This document shows positions 1 through 5,052 of a stretch of 5,052 nt of DNA, piece after piece. The stretch is from Bacilli bacterium (lineage in GTDB: Bacteria > Bacillota_I > Bacilli_A > RF39 > UBA660). A model generated the notes under the pieces. The model was not told the origin of the DNA. It made no database searches and was given only the letters and a program-made list of their open reading frames with translations. Position 1 is the stretch's first letter; every line of letters begins with the position of its first letter. Where the stretch lies: contig JAEDMO010000054.1 of assembly GCA_016302935.1 (NCBI GenBank), forward strand, positions 1-5,052, read 5' to 3'. The position numbers were made by a program, and so were the translations under genes.

Positions 1-453
1 CCAAGTGCATGTTATTTATGTTCTAATTCTTCTGGTATGTATTATACTTGGTCTAAAAATGTTAGTGATTCTTGTGTTTTACAAAGTGATATAACTAATC
101 AAGAAGATTGTAATAAGAAAAATGATACTATAGAACATAAAAAGAAGGCTTCTATTTCTTGCCCTAATGGTACATTATCTTATGGTCAATCTAATTATGC
201 TAGATTTTTTAGCATTGATAATCCTTATTCTTTATGTTATTATGATAAGAGTTATGATGCTTTTAATGTTGATGAAAATAGTTCTTGTGGTACTTATTTA
301 AACGATAGTTCTTGTGCTGCTTATCCTAATTCTAAAGTCATGTTTTTACAAGAGGGTACTAGATGTAATTATATTTGTTATACGCAAAGAGTTGCATCAT
401 GTGATGATGGTAGTGAACCAGTGCTAATTAATTCTGTATATTACTGTAATTAA
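1..453 (+). CDS. Cysteine-rich, probably secreted surface protein, C-terminal part (5' truncated by window edge)
   Basis: The frame is open from base 1, giving 150 residues before TAA; the first internal ATG (base 37) has no convincing ribosome-binding site, so this is the tail of a longer gene. The fragment has 12 cysteines (residues 4, 7, 25, 37, 54, 79, 96, 105, 122, 126, 134, 149) and is rich in Asn, Ser, Tyr and Asp. No membrane segment, LPXTG-type anchor or catalytic motif is visible. It opens with a C-Y-x-C-(x4)-G-x-Y-Y-x-W pattern (residues 4-17) followed by spaced single Cys. Such Cys/aromatic modules are, from memory, common as tandem units in large extracellular proteins of uncultured Bacillota. 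A second motif, S-C-x-(N/D)-G-(T/S), occurs at residues 53-58 and 133-138. The composition suggests a disulfide-stabilised extracellular domain; export is inferred because the N-terminus is missing. Function unknown. It converges on the ZIP transporter gene with a 12-base gap. Confidence 0.7.
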   Translation, partial: PSACYLCSNSSGMYYTWSKNVSDSCVLQSDITNQEDCNKKNDTIEHKKKASISCPNGTLSYGQSNYARFFSIDNPYSLCYYDKSYDAFNVDENSSCGTYLNDSSCAAYPNSKVMFLQEGTRCNYICYTQRVASCDDGSEPVLINSVYYCN

Positions 454-487
454 TAAAAAAACTAGTTATCCCAAAGAGATATCTAGT
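454..487 (-). terminator. Rho-independent-type terminator of the ZIP transporter gene, overlapping its 3' end
   Basis: Read on the minus strand, ACTAGATATC (487-478) pairs with GATAACTAGT (470-461) around a 7-base loop. The stem is 9 of 10 pairs, with one T-T mismatch, and is followed at once by a run of seven T (bases 461-455). The stem covers the last codons and the stop of the ZIP gene, so the coding end and terminator share sequence. The stem is AT-rich and therefore weak. On the plus strand the hairpin is preceded by A's and has no T run after it, so it should not terminate the Cys-rich gene. Confidence 0.6.
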
Positions 488-1263
488 ATCATCATAACGG
501 AGAAACCGATTAAAGTAAATAAGGCCATTAGGTCTTTTTTTTCGTTGGTTTGACTTTCTGGTATTAGTTCTTCAACGACAACATATATCATTGCTCCAGC
601 AGCAAATGCTAGTAAAAAGGGAAGGAGAAGTCTTACTTTTATAACTAATAAAGCACCTAGGAATCCTGATATTGGTTCTACTATACCACTTAATTGACCA
701 TATAAGAAGGCTTTTTTTCTTGAAAATCCTTCTCTTCTTAATGGGACGCTGACTGCTGTACCTTCTGGAAAATTTTGAAGACCGATGCCAAGAGCTAATA
801 AGCAGGCATTAATTAGTGTTGCTCCTTCTAGTCCGTAGGCTATTGTACCAAAAGCTACTCCTACTGCTAGACCTTCTGGGATGTTATGTAGTGTTATTGA
901 GAATATTAGCATTAAACTTCTTTTAAAACTGTTGTTTTTGTTTTCTTTTTTCTTGTTTAGGAAATTAAAAATTTTATCTCCAATAAATAGTAGTAGTCCT
1001 CCTGTGAAAAAACCTAGGAATGCTACTAACCAAGTTATCATATTTAGGCTTTTAGCCATTTCTATTGCTGGTGATAATAATGACCAGAATGATGCTGCAA
1101 TCATAACTCCGGCAGCAAAACCAAGCATTGCATCCATAACACTTTTATTTATCTTTTTGAAGAAAAAGACTAATCCAGCACCTAAGGCGGTTATTCCCCA
1201 AGTAAAGATAGTTGCTAAAAGGGCTTGGATGGTGTGATCAAGGTTAATAAAAAAATCAATCAT
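466..1263 (-). CDS. ZIP family divalent metal transporter, GufA type
   Basis: This is an integral membrane protein of 265 residues, expected to bring divalent metal (zinc, possibly iron or manganese) into the cytoplasm. About eight hydrophobic segments are visible (roughly 9-35, 45-66, 75-98, 116-140, 148-174, 188-208, 210-232, 246-264). Both ZIP metal-site signatures are present: H-N-I-P-E-G at 126-131 in TM4 and Q-N-F-P-E-G at 163-168 in TM5. Having QN rather than HE at the start of the TM5 motif is typical of the GufA subgroup, as is the N-terminal stretch ending D-A-M-L-G-F-A-A-G (44-52). Further likely metal-site acids are E196 and E231/E232/E236. The TM3-TM4 loop (about 101-115) is Lys/Asn-rich and has no histidines, unlike the His-rich loop of many ZIPs. 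The start is supported by GAGGTG five bases upstream. The gene follows the CmpB-like gene by 44 bases and may share its transcript. Family call is firm; the metal cannot be told from sequence. Confidence 0.93.
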   Translation of the reverse strand: MIDFFINLDHTIQALLATIFTWGITALGAGLVFFFKKINKSVMDAMLGFAAGVMIAASFWSLLSPAIEMAKSLNMITWLVAFLGFFTGGLLLFIGDKIFNFLNKKKENKNNSFKRSLMLIFSITLHNIPEGLAVGVAFGTIAYGLEGATLINACLLALGIGLQNFPEGTAVSVPLRREGFSRKKAFLYGQLSGIVEPISGFLGALLVIKVRLLLPFLLAFAAGAMIYVVVEELIPESQTNEKKDLMALFTLIGFSVMMILDISLG

Positions 1264-1286
1264 AAATACACCTCACTGATGTATTT
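1264..1286. repeat. Inverted repeat around the ribosome-binding site of the ZIP gene
   Basis: AAATACA (1264-1270) and TGTATTT (1280-1286) are a perfect 7-base inverted repeat separated by nine bases, directly abutting the ZIP start codon. In the minus-strand transcript the Shine-Dalgarno sequence GAGGTG falls partly in the loop and partly in the start-proximal arm. It could be an operator for a dimeric repressor or a small translational hairpin. It does not match the Zur, Fur/PerR or MntR boxes I know. In so AT-rich a genome a chance 7-base arm is possible. Confidence 0.4.
1269..1274 (-). promoter_or_regulatory. Shine-Dalgarno site of the ZIP transporter gene
   Basis: The minus strand reads GAGGTG followed by five bases (TATTT is the spacer) and ATG. 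The site is identical in sequence and spacing to that of gatC, which fixes the ZIP start at base 1263. Confidence 0.8.
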
Positions 1287-1307
1287 TATGATTAATTTTA
1301 ATTTTGG

Positions 1308-1841
1308 TTATGGAATATTATTTAATTTATAGTTTATTTTTTTGGTAAGGAAATTTTTATTATATTTATGGTTATTAGTTATAATATATGTATATATTGT
1401 CGATATGATTAGGTCTATTATAAATAAAATGGTAACAATGGTTATAATACCATTTGGAATAGTTAACGATGTGAAGATGGGGTTTAAGTATTTTACGGTG
1501 ATACCTAGAATACCAAATTCAATAGTATTTATTAAACATATTCTTCCTTTTAAGTTGTATTTTTTTCTTTTGTAATCCCACCATTTATGATGATATATTT
1601 TTTCCATTAAATAACTGGTTGTGTATTCTATAATGATAGAGATAATAATTGATAGTATAAAGATTATGAAAATATTGTCTTGGTAATTAGTAATATGATG
1701 AATTAGGAGACCTGCTATACCGTACATTGGGCAGAATGGGAGAAATAGAAAGTGAGTATTTATTATCTTTTTTTTGCCGTATGAAATAAAGATAATTTCT
1801 AAAATCCAGCCTAGAGTTGCATATATTAAAAATAATTTCAT
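1308..1841 (-). CDS. CmpB-like (PF06541-type, 'putative ABC transporter permease') small integral membrane protein
   Basis: This 177-residue protein is hydrophobic and very Ile-rich, with about five membrane segments (roughly 2-20, 37-50, 55-78, 100-117, 131-155). It carries the hallmarks I know from the ABC_trans_CmpB/DUF1113 family: G-W-I-L-E at 11-15; a segment ending F-C-P-M-Y-G (36-41) matching the usual 'GPxCPxYG'; E-Y at 72-73 through a W-W-D-Y at 87-90; and N-L-K-G-R-I-C-L at 96-103. Despite the database name there is no ATP-binding domain and no ABC partner here, so transport is unproven and the true function is unknown. The loop usually written N-R-G-F-L reads N-T-H-F-L. I chose the ATG at 1841 because GGTGAT lies four bases upstream and because family members usually begin near M-K-x-F-x-I-Y. 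An in-frame ATG at 1853 lacks a ribosome-binding site. Its neighbours are a ZIP transporter downstream and gatC divergent. Confidence 0.82.
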   Translation of the reverse strand: MKLFLIYATLGWILEIIFISYGKKKIINTHFLFLPFCPMYGIAGLLIHHITNYQDNIFIIFILSIIISIIIEYTTSYLMEKIYHHKWWDYKRKKYNLKGRICLINTIEFGILGITVKYLNPIFTSLTIPNGIITIVTILFIIDLIISTIYTYIITNNHKYNKNFLTKKINYKLNNIP

Positions 1842-1845
1842 TAAA

Positions 1846-1851
1846 ATCACC
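1846..1851 (-). promoter_or_regulatory. Shine-Dalgarno site deciding the start of the CmpB-like gene
   Basis: The minus strand reads GGTGAT, complementary to the 3' end of 16S rRNA, four bases before the ATG at 1841. It overlaps the first codons of the longer alternative starting at 1853, which has only an AT-rich stretch without a Shine-Dalgarno sequence upstream. This favours the shorter protein. Confidence 0.6.
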
Positions 1852-1856
1852 ATTAA

Positions 1857-1887
1857 ATTATATGAAAAAGTGATGATTTTATGATAA
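1857..1887 (-). promoter_or_regulatory. Candidate promoter of the CmpB-like gene (and perhaps the ZIP gene)
   Basis: On the minus strand a perfect TATAAT lies at 1862-1857. The best -35 candidate is TTATCA at 1887-1882 (4 of 6 matches), but with a long 19-base spacer. Transcription would begin near 1850, leaving a leader of about nine bases that only just contains the Shine-Dalgarno site. A TATAAT is not rare in AT-rich intergenic DNA. Confidence 0.4.
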
Positions 1888-1890
1888 AAT
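1862..1890 (+). promoter_or_regulatory. Candidate promoter of the gatCAB operon
   Basis: TAAAAT (1885-1890, 5 of 6 matches to TATAAT) is preceded by TG at 1882-1883, forming an extended -10 element. ATGAAA (1862-1867, 4 of 6) sits 17 bases upstream as the -35. Transcription would start near 1897, about 20 bases before the gatC ATG, leaving room for the ribosome-binding site at 1906. It overlaps the opposite-strand promoter candidate. Confidence 0.5.
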
Positions 1891-1916
1891 AATAATGTTA
1901 CAAATGAGGTGAAAAT

Positions 1917-2216
1917 ATGGAAATAGAAAAATTAAAAGATTATGCTAATAAGCTTATGTTTGATATGGATGATTCAGAGTATGAAACTTTGGCTTTAGAA
2001 TTTGAGGTTATTTTAAAGCAAATGGATTTGATCGATAAAATTGATGGTATTGAAAAGGTAGATCCTATGTTTTTTCCTAATGAAGATTTTTCTTTGAGAT
2101 TAAGAGATGATGAGGATATTACTGTTATTGATACTAAGGATGCGTTAGCAAATGCCAAGGATGTTTTAGCAAATCAAATCAAGGTACCTAAGGTGGTGGG
2201 TAATGATGAAATGTAA
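1917..2216 (+). CDS. gatC: Asp-tRNA(Asn)/Glu-tRNA(Gln) amidotransferase subunit C
   Basis: GatC is the small, cytoplasmic, non-catalytic subunit that wraps around GatA and GatB and stabilises the GatCAB complex. The 99-residue length is normal for the family (about 95-100). Family features are the N-terminal helical part starting near K-L-K-D-Y-A-N-K-L, the I-D-x-I-D-G-I-E-K-V-D-P-M segment (about 39-51; the usual form is 'iDt..vePm'), the L-R-x-D-E/D-x region (61-67), and the C-terminal ANAKDVLANQIKVPKVV segment (78-94; usual 'NAP....f.VPkv'). The start is supported by GAGGTG (1906-1911) five bases upstream. It is the first gene of gatCAB and its last 14 bases overlap the start of gatA. The call rests mainly on the operon plus these short motifs, which together are convincing. 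Confidence 0.93.
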   Translation: MEIEKLKDYANKLMFDMDDSEYETLALEFEVILKQMDLIDKIDGIEKVDPMFFPNEDFSLRLRDDEDITVIDTKDALANAKDVLANQIKVPKVVGNDEM

Positions 2217-3651
2217 GAATATTAAGGATATTAGAAATGATTTAGATAATGGATTAGTTACTAGTTTGGATTTATTTAAAAGTAGTGTTGATAAAGCTTT
2301 GAAATATCAAAGTGATTATAATTGTTTTGTAACTATTTTAGATAACTATGAGCATATTGACAATAAGGATAGTTTATTAAATGGGGTTGTTTATGCTCTT
2401 AAGGATAATATATCTACTAAGGGAATATTAACTACAGCTTCTTCTAATATTTTAAAAGATTATGTTCCGGTATATGATGCTACTATATATAGGAAGTTAA
2501 AAGAAAATGGGGCTGTTTTAATGGGAAAGACAGTACTTGATGAATTAGCTATGGGGGGAACTGGAACTACTGCTCATACTGGTATTGTTAGAAATCCTTA
2601 CGATAAAAGAAGAATGATTGGTGGTTCTTCAGCAGGAAGTGCTGCTTGTGTTGCTCTTGGAGTAGTGCCTTTTGCTATAGGTAGTGATACGGGAGATTCT
2701 ATTAGAAAACCTGCTGCTTATGGAGGGGTTGTTGGGTTTAAGCCTAGTTATGGAAGAATTTCTAGATATGGACTTTTTCCTTTTGCATCTTCTCTTGATC
2801 ATTTGGGAGTGCTTACTACTAATGTTATGGATGCTGCAATTGTTGTAGATGCGGTTAAAGGTTATGATAGTAAGGATATGACTTCACTTAAGGATGATAA
2901 GATAGTATACTTAGATAATTTGGAAAATGATGTTAGAGGAAGAAAACTATTTTATATAAAAGAGATTTTGGATATTAATTCTGATAACGAGGAACTTTGT
3001 GAAATTGTTAATAATTTTAAGGAAGTTATTTCCAAGTGTGAAAGTTTAGGAATGGAAGTTTTCCCAGTATCTATGGATATAAATTTATTAAAGGCAATAT
3101 ATCCAGCTTATATTACTATATCTTGTGCTGAGGCTACTTCTAATAATGCTAATTTGACGGGAATAATATTTGGTTCTAGAAGCGATAAGGAAAATATTAA
3201 TGAAATGATGATGGATGCTAGAACAAATGGTTTTTCTGAACTTATTAAGAGAAGGTTTATTCTTGGAAGTTATATTTTACAAAAGGAAAATCAAGAAAAA
3301 CTATATTTGAATGCGTGTAGGGTTAGAAGAATGATTACTTCTTGTATGAATGAATTTTTTAAGGAATATGATGGGCTTATTTTACCAGCTGCGGCTTCTG
3401 TTGCTCCTTTGTTCGATGTGGATAAAGATAGGTTATCTGATGAATATTTAATTTTAGATAATCATTTGGCAATCGGTAATTTTGGGGGATATCCTTCTAT
3501 TACTATACCATCTGGTTTTGTTAATAATATGCCAATAGGGATAAATATCACGGGTAAATTTGGGGATGATAGTTTGGTTTTAAATATGGCTTATAAGTTA
3601 GAAGGTACTATGGATTATAAGCAAATGATTGTGGGTGATGATGATGTATAA
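2203..3651 (+). CDS. gatA: Asp-tRNA(Asn)/Glu-tRNA(Gln) amidotransferase subunit A (glutaminase)
   Basis: GatA hydrolyses glutamine and passes ammonia through a channel to GatB, which amidates Glu-tRNA(Gln) or Asp-tRNA(Asn). At 482 residues it is full length (S. aureus GatA is about 485). The amidase-signature Ser-cisSer-Lys triad is intact: K67 in A-L-K-D-N, cis-Ser S142 in G-G-S-S-A-G-S, and nucleophile S166 in G-D-S-I-R. The spacings of 75 and 24 residues equal those of S. aureus K79/S154/S178. R350/R351 and D419 (L-D-N-H) lie where the glutamine-binding Arg and Asp of S. aureus GatA (R358, D425) should fall; this alignment is by eye. Oddities: G-D-S-I-R replaces the commoner G-G-S-I-R, and the glycine-rich loop reads S-S-A-G-S instead of S-S-G-G-S. 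Starts at 2203 and 2206 are both possible; 2203 is better spaced from the GGTGGTG upstream. It overlaps gatC by 14 bases and gatB by 8, implying coupled translation. Confidence 0.97.
   Translation: MMKCKNIKDIRNDLDNGLVTSLDLFKSSVDKALKYQSDYNCFVTILDNYEHIDNKDSLLNGVVYALKDNISTKGILTTASSNILKDYVPVYDATIYRKLKENGAVLMGKTVLDELAMGGTGTTAHTGIVRNPYDKRRMIGGSSAGSAACVALGVVPFAIGSDTGDSIRKPAAYGGVVGFKPSYGRISRYGLFPFASSLDHLGVLTTNVMDAAIVVDAVKGYDSKDMTSLKDDKIVYLDNLENDVRGRKLFYIKEILDINSDNEELCEIVNNFKEVISKCESLGMEVFPVSMDINLLKAIYPAYITISCAEATSNNANLTGIIFGSRSDKENINEMMMDARTNGFSELIKRRFILGSYILQKENQEKLYLNACRVRRMITSCMNEFFKEYDGLILPAAASVAPLFDVDKDRLSDEYLILDNHLAIGNFGGYPSITIPSGFVNNMPIGINITGKFGDDSLVLNMAYKLEGTMDYKQMIVGDDDV
3634..3639 (+). promoter_or_regulatory. 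Shine-Dalgarno site deciding the start of gatB
   Basis: GGTGAT lies within the last codons of gatA and is followed by overlapping in-frame ATGs at 3638, 3641 and 3644. Only the last is correctly spaced (four bases after GGTGAT, as for the CmpB-like gene), and it gives M-Y-K-V-V-I-G-L-E, the usual GatB beginning. Confidence 0.55.
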
Positions 3652-5052
3652 GGTTGTTATTGGATTAGAGATACATTGTGAGCTTAATACTAAATCTAAG
3701 GTTTTTTCACCTTCTGAAAATGTTTATTCTACTTTTCATAATTCTAATTTGTCTGTTGTGGATTTAGGGTTTCCTGGGGTACTTCCTACTTTGAATAAGG
3801 AAGCTTTGATTAAGGCGTTGACTATTTCTAGGGCTTTGAATTGTAGTATTCCTGATGTTATATTATTTGATAGGAAAAATTATTTTTATCCGGATTTACC
3901 TAAGGGATATCAAATTACACAATCTCATAAACCTTTTGGGGTAGATGGATATTTGATGGTTAATTTAGATGATTATGATAAAAAGGTATTGATACATGAT
4001 ATTCATTTGGAAGAAGATACGGCTTCTATTGATCATTATAGTAATTATTCGTTACTTGACTATAATAGAGCGGGGATGCCACTTATTGAGATTGTAACGG
4101 AACCAGTACTTAATTCTTCTAAAGAGGTTTTAGCCTTTTTGGATGCTTTGAGGAGGGTTATTATTTATCTTGATTTATCAGAAGCAAGAGTGGATAAGGG
4201 ACAAATTAGATGTGATGTTAATATATCTTTGATGCGTGAGAATGATTCTAAGTTAGGAACAAAGGTGGAAATAAAAAATATTAATTCATTTTATAATGTT
4301 AAGGATGCTATTGATTATGAGATTAAGAGACAAAGTGAAATACTTGATAATAATGGAGTGATTATTCAAGAAACTAGAAGATATGATGATAATACTAAGA
4401 GTACTATTAGTATGCGTTCTAAGGTTGATGCTATTGATTATAAATATTTTGTTGAACCTAATATTCCTTGTATGAAGATTAGTTGTGAAATATTAGAAGA
4501 AGTAGAAAGAAGAATGGTAAGGCTACCTTTTGATAGATATAAACATTATGTTGATAATCTTGGGTTAAATAAGGTAGATGCGACGACGCTTGTTAAGGAT
4601 AGGCAAATATCTGATTATTTTGAAGAATGTTTGCAATATGATGTTAGTCCTAAGAGTATAGCTAATGTTTTAAATAGTACAGTTTTAGGTTATCTTAATA
4701 AGAATAATCTTAGTATTTTAGATGTATCTTTGACTCCTAATATGCTTATTTCTTTAATTAAAATGGTAGAAGAGGGGAAAATTACTAGTAAACAAGGTAA
4801 GGAAGTGCTTTTAAAATCTTTAGATAGTGGTAAGGATCCTGTTACTTTAGTTTCAGAACTTAATATTACTCAAATTAATAGTGATGAAGAGATAAGAGGT
4901 ATAGTTAGAAATGTTATTGTGAATAATTCTAATATGGTAGAAAAATATAAAAGTGGAAGAAATGTGTTAGATTTCTTTATTGGAAATGTAATGAAAGAAA
5001 CAAAAGGGAGAGCTAATCCTAAACTTACTTCTGATATTGTAAAAGATGAATT
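3644..5052 (+). CDS. gatB: Asp-tRNA(Asn)/Glu-tRNA(Gln) amidotransferase subunit B (3' end cut by window)
   Basis: GatB binds the misacylated tRNA, activates its Glu or Asp side chain with ATP, and amidates it with ammonia from GatA. The frame runs open to the window edge (469 codons plus two bases). The last residues, G-R-A-N-P-K-L-T through V-K-D-E, match the extreme C-terminus of S. aureus GatB (about 475 residues), so only a few residues are missing. Visible motifs: G-L-E-I-H-C-E-L at 7-14 and H-L-E-E-D at 121-125, whose E9, H11, E123 and E124 correspond to the Mg/ATP-site region; F-D-R-K-N-Y-F-Y-P-D at 75-84; N-R-A-G-M-P-L-I-E-I at 141-150; R-C-D-V-N-I-S at 189-195; and Q-E-T-R-R at 242-246. 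The C-terminal part, from about 320, is the helical YqeY-like domain that contacts tRNA. Variations: Y-F-V-E-P-N (268-273) where Y-F-P-E-P-D is usual, and D-K-G-Q-I-R-C where E-E/x-G-x-x-R-C is usual. It overlaps gatA by 8 bases. Confidence 0.96.
   Translation, partial: MYKVVIGLEIHCELNTKSKVFSPSENVYSTFHNSNLSVVDLGFPGVLPTLNKEALIKALTISRALNCSIPDVILFDRKNYFYPDLPKGYQITQSHKPFGVDGYLMVNLDDYDKKVLIHDIHLEEDTASIDHYSNYSLLDYNRAGMPLIEIVTEPVLNSSKEVLAFLDALRRVIIYLDLSEARVDKGQIRCDVNISLMRENDSKLGTKVEIKNINSFYNVKDAIDYEIKRQSEILDNNGVIIQETRRYDDNTKSTISMRSKVDAIDYKYFVEPNIPCMKISCEILEEVERRMVRLPFDRYKHYVDNLGLNKVDATTLVKDRQISDYFEECLQYDVSPKSIANVLNSTVLGYLNKNNLSILDVSLTPNMLISLIKMVEEGKITSKQGKEVLLKSLDSGKDPVTLVSELNITQINSDEEIRGIVRNVIVNNSNMVEKYKSGRNVLDFFIGNVMKETKGRANPKLTSDIVKDE

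Noticed and set aside
37..39. ATG at base 37 as the true start of the Cys-rich gene
   Set aside because: The frame is open back to base 1 with the same cysteine-rich composition (two Cys within residues 1-7), and no Shine-Dalgarno precedes the ATG.
454..487. The hairpin as a bidirectional terminator also serving the Cys-rich gene
   Set aside because: On the plus strand the stem is followed by ATCATCATAACGG rather than a T run, so it should not end plus-strand transcription.
881..1237. Plus-strand open frame of 118 codons opposite the ZIP gene
   Set aside because: It lies wholly antisense to a gene with clear family motifs, has no ribosome-binding site, and its hydrophobic/Lys-rich composition mirrors the opposite strand.
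1283..1311. Separate promoter for the ZIP gene (minus-strand TAAAAT at 1288-1283)
   Set aside because: At 17-base spacing the -35 position reads ATAACC, a poor match, and there is no extended -10 TG. In AT-rich DNA this is not above background.
1342..1575. Plus-strand open frame of 77 codons opposite the CmpB-like gene
   Set aside because: It is antisense to a gene with conserved motifs, and its hydrophobicity is a by-product of the AT-rich, Ile-rich complement.
1842..1916. Riboswitch, T-box or other leader RNA before gatC
   Set aside because: Only about 20 bases lie between the likely transcription start and the ATG, too short for a structured leader, and no T-box sequence is present.
1940..2158. 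Minus-strand open frame of 72 codons opposite gatC
   Set aside because: It is antisense to gatC, Ser/Ile-rich without motifs, and has no ribosome-binding site or promoter.
1..5052. Use of the Mollicutes code (TGA = Trp)
   Set aside because: All tryptophans are TGG and no conserved gene has an in-frame TGA. All stops are TAA, so the window neither needs nor excludes recoding.

Overview
The window comes from an AT-rich genome (roughly 30% GC by eye) with A/T-ending codons and TAA at all five visible stops. Tryptophan is written TGG and no gene contains an in-frame TGA, so nothing here requires the TGA=Trp code. The Shine-Dalgarno sites are Bacillota-like (GAGGTG, GGTGAT). The set of families (GufA-type ZIP transporter, CmpB-like membrane protein, gatCAB, Cys-rich surface-type protein) fits an uncultured Bacillota, possibly a Bacilli/Mollicutes-related gut lineage. 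That placement is inference.

Layout: bases 1-453 (+) hold the C-terminal 150 codons of a cysteine-rich, probably secreted protein whose start lies outside the window. It converges, with a 12-base gap, on a minus-strand pair: a GufA-type ZIP metal transporter (466-1263) and, upstream of it, a small CmpB-like (PF06541-type) integral membrane protein (1308-1841). No terminator is visible in the 44 bases between the pair, so they may be co-transcribed. A terminator-like hairpin with a T tract lies over the stop codon of the ZIP gene. Divergent from the pair, across a 75-base promoter region, is a tightly overlapping operon gatC (1917-2216), gatA (2203-3651) and gatB (3644 to the window edge, lacking only a handful of C-terminal residues by comparison with S. 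aureus GatB).

Functionally, gatCAB is a complete housekeeping unit: the heterotrimeric amidotransferase that converts Glu-tRNA(Gln) and/or Asp-tRNA(Asn) to the amide form, with GatA releasing ammonia from glutamine and GatB activating and amidating the misacylated tRNA. All expected GatA catalytic residues are present. The minus-strand pair concerns membrane functions (metal uptake, and an unassigned membrane protein) with no obvious biochemical link to gatCAB. No RNA gene, mobile element or CRISPR array was seen, and no stretch above 300 bases lacks a gene. The window is mostly ordinary core genome. Its less ordinary parts are the Cys-rich protein, the inverted repeat around the ZIP ribosome-binding site, and the matching C-terminal tail/start arrangement at the two gat junctions.
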